A DNA stretch of 35,664 nt from Methanobrevibacter sp. (GTDB taxonomy: Archaea > Methanobacteriota > Methanobacteria > Methanobacteriales > Methanobacteriaceae). Shown piece after piece: positions 1 to 8,887 of the stretch. Location of the stretch: positions 1 to 35,664 of the forward strand of contig JAITXE010000008.1 of assembly GCA_031284925.1 (NCBI GenBank), read 5' to 3'. The translations under genes and the position numbers were made by a program. The notes beneath the pieces are model-generated. The model was given only the letters and a program-made list of their open reading frames with translations, had not been told where the DNA came from and did not search any database. How positions within the stretch are numbered: position 1 is the first letter of the stretch; every line of letters starts with the position of its first letter.

Positions 1-705
1 TGAAAAGCTTAAATTATCAACTGTTGAGATTAGTTTTTTAATATTCATTGCCTTAAGTTCTTCTGATTCTCCATCGTTTGATTCAAATATTATCGTGGGA
101 ATTCCTGAATTAATTATTGGTATTGTAACAAATGTTGGGCTTGTTTGAGGTTCAGGGTAGAAGTATATTATGGTTTTGCTTTCAGATACTATCCTTTCTG
201 CAATTTTTTTAGATTGGGAATTGTTTGCTGGTGCAAATACCGAATCATTTTTTGCATATCCTGATGCTGCTTCATTTGAATGAATATCTAGAACAATAGT
301 ATAATTTCCTTTAGTAACATTTGAAACAACATAATCATGTCCCAATAGCTGACCAGCCATCCTACCTAATTCATAAACATTAGGATTTTTGGTAACATTA
401 ATTCTATAAATATAATAACAATATTTCAAAGAACTGTTATCCTCAAATAGAGTATCATAAGCCATTTTATGTGCAAAAGATTCTAATGGATGGATTCCTA
501 TAATGTATGCTATTTTTACATTTGAACTTGTATTTCCAATTGGGCCTATAAGCTCCACTGTTCCATTCTCATTTGATCCCAATTGAATGAATTCTAAGTT
601 CTTTGAATTGAGATTTGATGAGTTAAAATGAGTAAATAACAGTATAGATAAAACTATAATTATTATTAAAATTATCCCCGTTAAAATCAGTCCTTTTCTT
701 TTCAT
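1..705 (-). CDS. Membrane-anchored hypothetical protein, possible M14/AstE-like zinc peptidase; 3' end outside window
   Basis: Open minus-strand frame from ATG at 705 to the window edge (MKRKGLILTGIILIIIIIVLSILLF...). N-terminal TM helix; GIHPLES (HxxE), VLDIHSN and IIFESN motifs in the order expected for M14-type zinc ligands and catalytic Glu. Confidence 0.6.
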   Translation of the reverse strand, partial: MKRKGLILTGIILIIIIVLSILLFTHFNSSNLNSKNLEFIQLGSNENGTVELIGPIGNTSSNVKIAYIIGIHPLESFAHKMAYDTLFEDNSSLKYCYYIYRINVTKNPNVYELGRMAGQLLGHDYVVSNVTKGNYTIVLDIHSNEAASGYAKNDSVFAPANNSQSKKIAERIVSESKTIIYFYPEPQTSPTFVTIPIINSGIPTIIFESNDGESEELKAMNIKKLISTVDNLSFS

Positions 706-946
706 GTTCGCCCCTTTTATTAATGAGAATAAAATTATAGTTTAAGATTTAATGTTTGAATTTATATATTTAAATAATTTTCATTAATATAAATTTGAAT
801 AATAGATATAAGTTAAAAATTTAATAATAAGTTAATTATTATTAAAGTATCATTATGTTTTAAAGTATATATTTTTTATGATATTTTAATTAAAAGAATA
901 ATATAATTTAAATATTGTTTTATTAATTAATGAGATTAGTGAGTTT

Positions 947-1828
947 ATGTCTACAGTTGATATATTAATTGAAGCCTTGCCATATATAAAAGAATTCCAT
1001 ACAAAGAAAATCTTGATAAAGTATGGTGGACATGCGATGATTGATGATAGTGTTATGTCTTCTACAGTTGAAGATACTGTTCTTTTAAAATATGTTGGGA
1101 TGCAACCCATCGTTGTTCATGGTGGAGGTCCAGAAATTACAAGATCCATGCATAAATTAGGTAAAAAACCTAAATTTATTCAAGGGCTTAGAATTACTGA
1201 TGAAGAAACAATGGAAATAATTAAAATGGTCTTAGTTGGTAAAATAAATACGGATATTGTTTCAAAAATAGGTTTACATGGTGGAAAAGGGATTGGATTT
1301 TCTGGAAAGGATACTAAATTAATTTTAGCTTCTAAAAAAGGACCACATAAAATTAAGGATGATGAAACTGGTGAGGAATCTATTGTTGATTTAGGATTGG
1401 TTGGAAAGATAGATTCAATAAACCCCGAAATAATTAAATTACTTACAACAAACCAATATATTCCAGTGATATCTCCTATTGGTATTGATTGCGGCGGGGA
1501 TACGTTAAACCTTAATGCAGATACTGTATCTGGTGAGTTAGCTAATAAAATTAATGCTGAGAAGTTAATTATCCTAACTGATGTTGCTGGTGTTTTAGAA
1601 GATCCTGATAATCCAGAATCATTGATAAAGAATATTAAAATATCTGAAGTTGATGATTTAATTAAAAAAGGTATTATCACAGGAGGGATGATTCCTAAAA
1701 TAGAAACATGCATTAAAGCTATTGAAGGTGGTGTAAAATCAGCACATATTATTGATGGTAGAATTAAACACTCACTTCTTCTTGAGGTATTTACCAAAGA
1801 AGGAATTGGAACTATGATAAGTAAATAG
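947..1828 (+). CDS. argB: Acetylglutamate kinase
   Basis: ORF with amino-acid kinase motifs [50 protein letters not shown]. Confidence 0.95.
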   Translation: MSTVDILIEALPYIKEFHTKKILIKYGGHAMIDDSVMSSTVEDTVLLKYVGMQPIVVHGGGPEITRSMHKLGKKPKFIQGLRITDEETMEIIKMVLVGKINTDIVSKIGLHGGKGIGFSGKDTKLILASKKGPHKIKDDETGEESIVDLGLVGKIDSINPEIIKLLTTNQYIPVISPIGIDCGGDTLNLNADTVSGELANKINAEKLIILTDVAGVLEDPDNPESLIKNIKISEVDDLIKKGIITGGMIPKIETCIKAIEGGVKSAHIIDGRIKHSLLLEVFTKEGIGTMISK

Positions 1829-2836
1829 TTATAAATTTTTTAATTCATCAATAACAGCATTTGCCATATCCATAGTCTTATTATTTCCTCCTAAATCAGG
1901 AGTAATTATTTTTTTCTTTTTTAAAACATTTTCAACAGCTATTCTAATTTTATTTGAATAATATTTCTCATCTAAAAAATCTAACATCATTACAGCAGAA
2001 AGTATCATAGCTATTGGGTTTGAAATATTTTCTCCTGCAATATCTGGTGCTGATCCATGAACTGGTTCAAATAACCCATATTTATCCCCAATATTTCCTG
2101 ATGGAGCAAGTCCAAGACCACCTACAAGCCCTGCAGCTTCATCAGAGAGAATATCACCAAAAAGATTAGTAGTAACAATATAATCAAATTTATTTGCTCT
2201 TAATATAAGATACATTGCCATGGCATCAACATAATAATCTTCAGCTATTATCTTTGGATAATTATTAGATATTTTATAGAAGATTTCTTTAAAAATCCCA
2301 TCAGTTTTTTTTAAGACATTTGCTTTATGAACACATGTAACTTTCTCCCTATTATCTTCTACTGCCTTTTTAAATGCAAAATTGATAATTTTCTCAGACG
2401 CTTTTTCAGTGATTATTCTACGAGCAACTGCAGTATCTTCCCCATCATAGTATTCACTTTCACTGTAAAGTCCTTCTGTGTTTTCACGGACTATACAAAA
2501 ATCCAAACCATCATATAATGAATTAATCCCTTCAAATGATTTTATAGGTCTTAAGTTTGCATAAACATTTAAATTTTTTCTTAAAGCTATAATTGGACTT
2601 TCTTGATTATCAACCGTTGTTATCGCACCAAATAATGTAGCATGACTCTTTTTAGATGCTTTAATTGTTTCTTCAGGAATTGTAGTTCCGTTTTTCATTA
2701 AACAAACTTTCCCAGCTTCCATTTCAATAAAATCAAAATTCAAATCTAAACTTTCCAAAACAGCTATAGCTCCTTTTAGAACTTCTGGACCTATTCCATC
2801 CCCACCAATAGCTGTAATTTTAAACATAACAATCAA
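1829..2836 (-). CDS. leuB: Isopropylmalate / isohomocitrate-type dehydrogenase (LeuB/AksF family); true start may be the ATG at 2827 (MFKITAIGGDGIG)
   Basis: ITAIGGDGIGPEV, ENTEGLYSE, TTNLFGDILSDEAAGLVGGLG and EPVHGSAPDIAG family signatures. LeuB versus AksF cannot be resolved by eye. Confidence 0.88.
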   Translation of the reverse strand: MIVMFKITAIGGDGIGPEVLKGAIAVLESLDLNFDFIEMEAGKVCLMKNGTTIPEETIKASKKSHATLFGAITTVDNQESPIIALRKNLNVYANLRPIKSFEGINSLYDGLDFCIVRENTEGLYSESEYYDGEDTAVARRIITEKASEKIINFAFKKAVEDNREKVTCVHKANVLKKTDGIFKEIFYKISNNYPKIIAEDYYVDAMAMYLILRANKFDYIVTTNLFGDILSDEAAGLVGGLGLAPSGNIGDKYGLFEPVHGSAPDIAGENISNPIAMILSAVMMLDFLDEKYYSNKIRIAVENVLKKKKIITPDLGGNNKTMDMANAVIDELKNL

Positions 2837-2853
2837 TTTTTAATCTATAACCA

Positions 2854-3053
2854 TTCAGCTAAACTTTAATTTTATAGTAATTTATCGAACCGTTTATAAA
2901 CATGTTTAAAGATCATGACCAGATTTAAAACTTATTTAATAAATTTAAATAGTTAATTTAATTTTTATAACAGTGCTATGTACTTTAAAGTTAATTAGAG
3001 CAACATAATAAAATTTATCGTGTTTTTTAAATTGAAATTAAAGTTTATCTGAA
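2854..3053. repeat. MITE-like element family A, copy 1 (~200 bp, imperfect ~21-bp terminal inverted repeats)
   Basis: Left end TTCAGCTAAACTTTAATTTTA; reverse complement of right end TTCAGATAAACTTTAATTTCA (2 mismatches). Interior closely matches 19129-19320. Confidence 0.75.
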
Positions 3054-3091
3054 GGAACATAATTATTTAAATTTATTGTAATTATTAATAT

Positions 3092-3258
3092 TTGCAAAAT
3101 TATTTAATTTATATATTATTTCAATTAATTTTTATAAAACAAATTTTTTATTAACTTAATTTTATAAACTTAAATCCAAATTAAAGACTAAATACAAAAT
3201 TTTAAAAATATAATAATTTCAAAAAGTAGTTGAAATTAAAAAAAATCAATTTCATATA
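3092..3258. repeat. MITE-like element family B, copy 1
   Basis: Shares TTGCAAAATTA...TTTATATATTATTTCAATTAAT...TTTTATAAAACAAATTTTTTATTAACTTAATTTTATAAACTTAAATCCAAATTAAAG with 7295-7466. Confidence 0.75.
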
Positions 3259-3457
3259 TAAATACTAAGATATTTATAATTATTTATTCATGTATTTTTA
3301 TTACCTTATAAAATATATATAACAATTCTAAAAAATATCATTTTTGACACAAATTGCAACTGTTACATTAAAAGTATAGTAAAAAAAATTAATTATACTA
3401 TTAATCTTCCTAAGAAAATTTATTGTAATAAATCCCTATGAAGTAGAAATAAATAAA

Positions 3458-3715
3458 ATGATATTTCAGAAAAGATCTTATTCGGATATTGAAGATGAAA
3501 TTTATATAATTGAAAGAAAAGGTTTGGAAGATTTAAGTGTTCCAGCGAAACTTACAAAATTAAATCAATGGTGTGAAGATATAAATTCATTACAGAATGA
3601 TGTTAAATTTAATTGGTTATATATTAAACAGGATCTTTTCCGTAAATACACCCATAAAAATTTCAAAGAATTGATTGAATCTTTTAAAAATGAAGGAGAA
3701 GATTTAATTTTATAA
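3458..3715 (+). pseudogene. C-terminal fragment resembling a DEAD/DEAH helicase or type III restriction Res subunit
   Basis: 85-aa ORF 'IEDEIYIIERKGLEDLSVPAKLTKLNQWCEDINSLQNDVKFNWLYIKQDLFRKY..FKELIESF' resembles the C-terminal '..E.KG.EDL....K...l.QWCED.n' segment of such helicases; upstream domains absent. Confidence 0.5.
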
Positions 3716-3800
3716 AAATCTTGGTTAATTATCACATGATAAGAATTCGTGGTTTGTCTAAATTACTTTTATATTATTTAATATTATGTTGGTGTTTTAA

Positions 3801-4142
3801 ATGAAACAGGTAATTATTGTTCGTAGAGATATTAAAATGTCTAAAGGTAAAACTGCTGCTCAATGTTGTCATGGGTGTTTAGGTTCATATAAGAAAGCTA
3901 ATCCCATGAAAATTAAAGAGTGGGAGAATGATGGGCAAGCAAAAATAATTTTAAGAATAGATAGTCTAGAAGAACTATTAGAAATTCAAAAATTAGCTAT
4001 TATAAATAGAATCCCAAACTGTTTAATCATAGATCAAGGAAGAACTGAACTTCCCCCATCAACAGTAACATGTCTAGGTCTAGGTCCTGATGAAGAGTTA
4101 ATCATTGATAAAGTTACTAAGGACTTAAAATTACTTGCTTAA
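3801..4142 (+). CDS. pth2: Peptidyl-tRNA hydrolase 2
   Basis: MKQVIIVRRDIKMSKGKTAAQCCHG, IIDQGRTELPPSTVTCLGLGP signatures. Confidence 0.95.
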   Translation: MKQVIIVRRDIKMSKGKTAAQCCHGCLGSYKKANPMKIKEWENDGQAKIILRIDSLEELLEIQKLAIINRIPNCLIIDQGRTELPPSTVTCLGLGPDEELIIDKVTKDLKLLA

Positions 4143-4228
4143 TTAATGGTTAAATATTGAATTGAATAAATTAATAGTTATTTAATATTAAATGAATTAA
4201 TTCATAAAAAAAAGTTGGGATTAAAATT

Positions 4229-4885
4229 ATTGAATGGGTAGTTAAGGTTGGAGGAAGTTTGTTTCCAGAACATGCTATTAATTTAGTTAATGCTCTTAAA
4301 GGAACTAATTCTTTGCTAATTACTGGTGCTGGGGAATTTGCAAATCTTATTCGTGAATATGATAATGAAATTGGATTTTCTAATGATATAACTCATGAAG
4401 TGGCAATTGAGAGCATGAGTATAATTTCTAAATTATTAAACGATAAATTAGACTTTACAGAGATTATTGATAATTTTAATGATATTAATACTGTTTTAAA
4501 TGATGGAAAAATACCTATTTTAATTACTTCTAAAATTTTAAAGGAAAAAAATGTTTTAGAGCATTCTTGGAGAGTTAGTTCTGATTCAATATCAGCATAT
4601 ATTTCACATATTTTAAAAACGAAACTTTTAATAACTACAAATGTCAATGGAATATATACCCGAAACCCAACTCTTAAAAATTCAAAATTAATTAAGGAAA
4701 TTGATGCAAAAAAATTGTTATCATTTGAGCAATCATCAATTGACTTAATGTTACCTGAACTTTTGATTGAATTCGGACTTGATTGCTTTGTTGTGAATGG
4801 AAACTTTCCTGAAAGGGTTTTATCCATCGTGAAATCAGATAAATGTAATCAAAATTTTAATTATACTTATATTCGAGGTGAGTAA
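4229..4885 (+). CDS. mfnE: Amino-acid-kinase family protein, MfnE-like; start reassigned upstream to a probable ATT codon
   Basis: The supplied ORF starts at an internal TTG (4259) inside the conserved GGSL motif. The in-frame upstream sequence IEWVVKVGGSL|FPEHA completes the kinase N-terminus. Typical SWRVSSDSISAYIS and SSIDLMLPELL segments. Confidence 0.72.
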   Translation: MEWVVKVGGSLFPEHAINLVNALKGTNSLLITGAGEFANLIREYDNEIGFSNDITHEVAIESMSIISKLLNDKLDFTEIIDNFNDINTVLNDGKIPILITSKILKEKNVLEHSWRVSSDSISAYISHILKTKLLITTNVNGIYTRNPTLKNSKLIKEIDAKKLLSFEQSSIDLMLPELLIEFGLDCFVVNGNFPERVLSIVKSDKCNQNFNYTYIRGE

Positions 4886-5047
4886 ATGGAAAAAATAGAA
4901 TGTGTCTCCTGTAATCAAGAAATCCCTGCAATAGAACCTTATGTTAAATTTGAATGTCCTGAATGCGATAAAATAATTTACAGATGTGAAAAATGTCGTA
5001 CCTTTGGTCATGCTTATAAATGTGAATGTGGATTTGTAGGTCCTTAA
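4886..5047 (+). CDS. Small zinc-ribbon protein (53 aa)
   Basis: [53 protein letters not shown] with four CxxC-type knuckles; between the kinase and EF-1beta; below the ORF-track size cutoff. Confidence 0.88.
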   Translation: MEKIECVSCNQEIPAIEPYVKFECPECDKIIYRCEKCRTFGHAYKCECGFVGP

Positions 5048-5062
5048 TTTGGAGATAATAAG

Positions 5063-5332
5063 ATGAGTGAAGTAGTTGCAACTTTTAAGTTAATGCCTGA
5101 AAATCCAGATATTGATTTGGAATCCTTAAAAACAGATATTAAATCTGCTATACCAAATGGTGCTGAACTTCATAAGATTGATGAAGAACCAATAGCATTT
5201 GGTTTAGTAGCTCTTAAAGTTATGTTCGTTGTTGAAGATGAAGAAGGTGGAACTGAACTTGTAGAGAAAAAATTCAATGAGTTACCTGGAATTAGTAGTG
5301 TTGAAGTTCAGGATGTTAGAAGGTTAATATAA
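5063..5332 (+). CDS. ef1b: Translation elongation factor 1-beta (aEF-1beta)
   Basis: 89-aa protein with PENPDIDLESLKTDI..., IAFGLVALKVMFVVEDEEGGTELVE, GISSVEVQDVRRLI. Confidence 0.93.
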   Translation: MSEVVATFKLMPENPDIDLESLKTDIKSAIPNGAELHKIDEEPIAFGLVALKVMFVVEDEEGGTELVEKKFNELPGISSVEVQDVRRLI

Positions 5333-5336
5333 TACC

Positions 5337-5358
5337 TTCTTTTTTTAAATTCTTTTTT
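5337..5358 (+). terminator. Poly-T transcription terminator after ef1b
   Basis: T-runs (ttcttttttttaaattcttttttt) immediately after the stop, as in archaeal intrinsic termination. Confidence 0.45.
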
Positions 5359-5480
5359 TAAATTATTAATTATATTTACAATTATTATCATTTAAGGTTA
5401 ATAAACATACCATCTGGTCAATTATCACACTCTAAATAGATACTGACTTGTAATTTACAAGTTTAATGGGGTTATAAAAT

Positions 5481-5558
5481 ATGGCAGATGAAAAAGAATT
5501 AGATGCAAGAGAATATAAATTAAGAGAAAGAATTAAAAGAGGTTATAAATATGAATAA
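5481..5558 (+). CDS. Possible 25-aa microprotein overlapping the next gene start
   Basis: MADEKELDAREYKLRERIKRGYKYE*; stop overlaps the ATG region of the 5551 ORF. Confidence 0.35.
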   Translation: MADEKELDAREYKLRERIKRGYKYE

Positions 5559-5940
5559 AGTGAAATTAGTTTCTATTATTATAGCAATTATTGGTATAAT
5601 AAATATTTTTGGTGGAAGTTATATGATCACAGCATTTACTGGTGATGGTTATTCAACATTAAATGCAGCATTAACCTATTATATTTATGCTATTATTACT
5701 ATTTTACCCATTGTATTTGGTTTAATAGGCATATATTTTAGTATAAAAGATATAAATTTATCAATTATTCAGTATATAATTGCAATTATTACAGTTATAA
5801 TAGGTATAGTTTTAGGATTTAGTAATGATATTTCAAATATTAGTTACTATACTTTATTAGGGATTATATTATTAATTATTAGTTCTATTATAAATGAATT
5901 ACAAATAAAAGGTCTTATAAAAGGTGATTTAATTGAATAA
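5551..5940 (+). CDS. Integral membrane protein, unknown function
   Basis: ORF with four hydrophobic segments; overlaps the next ORF by 8 nt. Confidence 0.7.
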   Translation: MNKVKLVSIIIAIIGIINIFGGSYMITAFTGDGYSTLNAALTYYIYAIITILPIVFGLIGIYFSIKDINLSIIQYIIAIITVIIGIVLGFSNDISNISYYTLLGIILLIISSIINELQIKGLIKGDLIE

Positions 5941-6349
5941 ATTAAAATTAATCCCAATATTTAGTGTTATTATATTAATCATTTTAACTTTTGCAGGATT
6001 TTATTATTCTAATCTTAATATGCAAGATATTGACAAAGCTATTGATGTTTCTGATATTAAATATAATTCAACGAATAATTATGGTTATATTACTGTTAAT
6101 TTTTTAGCTACTTTAAATAGTTCAAGACCGATGAAAGTTCTTTATAACGAATATATTGTTTATGATGAACAAGGTATTGAATTAGAAAGGGCGAGTGGAT
6201 CACAAATAACAGATATTAAAGCTGGTGCACCAACTAAAATGCATTATAGTTATTATGCAGATGAAGCTCGAGGTAAACCATATAAATTAGTTATTACTAC
6301 TCATTTAGATAAAAATAGAATTTTATGGAATAAAGAAATTATTTTATAG
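5933..6349 (+). CDS. Membrane-anchored hypothetical protein
   Basis: N-terminal TM helix followed by a predicted beta-rich extracellular region; overlaps upstream gene. Confidence 0.7.
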   Translation: MNKLKLIPIFSVIILIILTFAGFYYSNLNMQDIDKAIDVSDIKYNSTNNYGYITVNFLATLNSSRPMKVLYNEYIVYDEQGIELERASGSQITDIKAGAPTKMHYSYYADEARGKPYKLVITTHLDKNRILWNKEIIL

Positions 6350-6605
6350 TGAGTTTAACAATAAAGAATTAAAAAGAAGAGTATGATTATAAAAATTCTT
6401 TAGAATTAGGTGAAGGTATCAATCTTGATTTTGATGAAAGTAATGTTCCAAATGCTTCTAAAGTATTTAATGTTCCGTGCAAAATTTAAATTAAATATCT
6501 TCTTTTTAGTTCATTGTTGGATTAAAATCAACGAATATATATATATATAACTATATTTTTCATTTAGTAGAATAATTTATTTTTTTTTTATTGGAGGTTA
6601 AATAC

Positions 6606-6746
6606 ATGTTATTTAAAAAAATGTTAAGTATTTTATTAATAGCTTTATTAGTTATGAGTGCCGTTGCTAGTGTTTCAGCTGATTCTACTTTCCATCCGTG
6701 CTGTCCTTTTTATTCTGTTGGTTATAAAATTACTGATCTGAGTTGA
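6606..6746 (+). CDS. 46-aa secreted microprotein with signal peptide
   Basis: ggaggtt SD-like sequence before ATG; MLFKKMLSILLIALLVMSAVASVSA|DSTFHPCCPFYSVGYKITDLS*. Confidence 0.5.
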   Translation: MLFKKMLSILLIALLVMSAVASVSADSTFHPCCPFYSVGYKITDLS

Positions 6747-6773
6747 TAATGGAAAAATATCTTGGAAAACTCA

Positions 6774-7286
6774 TTAATTAAAAATAGATTCACCATTACA
6801 AACTGCTACAATTCCTGGGAAATTTTTAAGTTCTAATTTATAAATAGCTTCTATTGCTTCTTCTTTAAAAGCCACGATTTCTTTACTAAGGATAGTTTTA
6901 GTTAAAATTCCTGCAACTGAAGGGGTGATAATAAAAACAGATTTTTTCATTTGTTTTACTGTGTCTCTAGAGAGTTTTCCTTTCCCTATATGGATTTTAG
7001 CACCAACATTAGATAATGGTATGATGGATGATTCTATTTCTTTTTTATTACTTGAAGTTGGAGATATTCCAGCTTCACTTACTGCAGTATGTAAAATAGC
7101 TATTCCTTCAATGGAAAAAGTTAATTTTTTATTATCTATTAATTTTACTAATCTTGGAAGAACAGCATCTCTTCCTGTGTATACTTTTCCACTAATTAAA
7201 ACTTTATCCCCTATTTTTAGGTTTTCAATATCTTCATCTTTTATTGGGGTGGTTAATTTAATCATGCTTTTTAGTCCATCAAACAT
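6774..7286 (-). CDS. fumB: Class I fumarate hydratase, beta (C-terminal) subunit
   Basis: LKIGDKVLISGKVYTGRDAVLPRL, HTAVSEAGISPTSSNKKEIESSI, IHIGKGKL. Confidence 0.88.
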   Translation of the reverse strand: MFDGLKSMIKLTTPIKDEDIENLKIGDKVLISGKVYTGRDAVLPRLVKLIDNKKLTFSIEGIAILHTAVSEAGISPTSSNKKEIESSIIPLSNVGAKIHIGKGKLSRDTVKQMKKSVFIITPSVAGILTKTILSKEIVAFKEEAIEAIYKLELKNFPGIVAVCNGESIFN

Positions 7287-7294
7287 ATAGTTAA

Positions 7295-7466
7295 TTGCAA
7301 AATTAATTAATTTTATTTATATATTATTTCAATTAATGTTTTATAAAACAAATTTTTTATTAACTTAATTTTATAAACTTAAATCCAAATTAAAGAGCAA
7401 ATACAAATTTTTAAAATATAAATATTTGAAAAAGTGAGTTGAAACTAAAAAAGATTAATTTCGCAA
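7295..7466. repeat. MITE-like element family B, copy 2 (~172 bp, 13-bp TIR with one mismatch)
   Basis: Left TTGCAAAATTAAT (7295-7307); right ATTAATTTCGCAA (7454-7466), reverse complement TTGCGAAATTAAT; interior matches 3092-3258. Confidence 0.75.
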
Positions 7467-7562
7467 AATACTATAATAAAAACATGATTAAGAATATTTA
7501 ATTTTGATAAATATAATAATATAAAGTATTATAAACTAAAATTTTTTAATAATAATCCATGT

Positions 7563-8717
7563 TTACTGTTTTCTAAGTTTAGATATTGCTTTTGGAAACT
7601 CTTGAATGAATATTTTTACTTCTTCTTCGGGGATAGAGAAACTAACTCTAAGATATTTATTTCCAAAATGTTTGCTTGTATAATTTCCACTTCTTGCAAA
7701 GATGTTTTTATCTAAAAGGTATTCTGCAAGTTCATCTGAATCAATCCCTGTTTTTTCAATATCTATTGAAATCATGTTTGCTTCAGAAGGATAGTTAATT
7801 ATGAAAATATCATCAATCTCATCAATCATTGCTTTAATTAATTTTTGATTATTTCTTGTAGTATTTACAATAATATCTAGCCATTTATCTTTGGATTTTA
7901 AAGCTGCTATTGCTCCTGATTGAGAAATAATGTTTGTTCCTAAATCATTAATTATTATTGCTTTAACAGCTGCAATAATCTCAAAACTGGATATCATAGC
8001 ACCAATTCGTAGTCCTGCCATCCCAAAAATTTTTGAAAAACTGTAAATGGTTATAGTATTGTTTGGAGCATAATTTGCTACAGAGTAATGTTCGTGTGCG
8101 AAGTCTTTATAAGTTACATCATGGATTAGATAAATATCATTTGCAATAGCTATTTCTGCAAATTCTTTTATTTCTTCTTTAGTATATGCACTACCCAATG
8201 GGTTTAATGGATCAATTAGGACAACGACCTTAGTGTTTTCATCCATGTTTTCTTTAAGTAGCTTTGGGGTTAATTTATATCCACATTCTTTATTATATAT
8301 TGGAACTTGAATAATTTTATTAGAAAACCTACTTGCAAAGTTATCTATAATTAAATATCCTGGATCACATGTAATTACAGTATGTTTAGGTTGTAAAATA
8401 ACATTCATAGCTAGATAAAGTGAATCAGTCCCTCCTGAGCTTATTAAAATATCTTGATTATCTATATTTAGGTCTTTTAAGATTAAATCTTTAAGCTCTG
8501 AGAAACCTTCAGAAGGGGGGTATTTAGAGTATTGCCTTTCTTTTAAACTCTCCACCATTGCACTGTGAATATCATCCTCTTTATGAAGATGATTAGTGTT
8601 TTGACCCATCCAAATCATGTCTTTATTATTAAAAAGATATTCAAAAAAGTGATTGGTGGTGTCAAATCCCTTGGGAATTTTTTTAGCATCCCTTACATAT
8701 TTTTTTTCTTTAAACAT
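7563..8717 (-). CDS. PLP-dependent class I/II aminotransferase (HisC / threonine-phosphate decarboxylase-like)
   Basis: YPPSEGFSELKDLI, LISSGGTDSLYLAMNV, DPLNPLGSAYTKEE, SFSKIFGMAGLRIGAMIS (PLP lysine), LRVSFSIPEEE. Confidence 0.85.
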   Translation of the reverse strand: MFKEKKYVRDAKKIPKGFDTTNHFFEYLFNNKDMIWMGQNTNHLHKEDDIHSAMVESLKERQYSKYPPSEGFSELKDLILKDLNIDNQDILISSGGTDSLYLAMNVILQPKHTVITCDPGYLIIDNFASRFSNKIIQVPIYNKECGYKLTPKLLKENMDENTKVVVLIDPLNPLGSAYTKEEIKEFAEIAIANDIYLIHDVTYKDFAHEHYSVANYAPNNTITIYSFSKIFGMAGLRIGAMISSFEIIAAVKAIIINDLGTNIISQSGAIAALKSKDKWLDIIVNTTRNNQKLIKAMIDEIDDIFIINYPSEANMISIDIEKTGIDSDELAEYLLDKNIFARSGNYTSKHFGNKYLRVSFSIPEEEVKIFIQEFPKAISKLRKQ

Positions 8718-8887
8718 TAATACCTCAAAAAAATCAGGAATTGATTAGAAAATATTATAATTAACTTAATATAGTTTATAATGATATATAAATTTATGTT
8801 AAATCAATACTATAAAAATGTTATAATATACTTAATGCACTAATTTTTAGTATGGTCATGTATTTAAAAAGATTTCTACATTAAAAT

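Noticed and set aside
1180-1797. 205-aa ORF antisense to argB
   Set aside because: Shadow ORF opposite a strongly supported gene; low-complexity Ile/Ser/Pro-rich translation.
2854-3715. Complete mobile element or prophage
   Set aside because: Only short repeats and a gene fragment; no transposase, integrase or phage structural gene.
4393-4827. 144-aa ORF antisense to the mfnE-like gene
   Set aside because: Shadow ORF with no recognisable motifs.
6536-6550. atatatatatata simple repeat
   Set aside because: Short dinucleotide tract typical of this AT-rich background; at most promoter-like.
6925-7290. 121-aa ORF antisense to the fumarase subunit
   Set aside because: Shadow ORF of a conserved gene.
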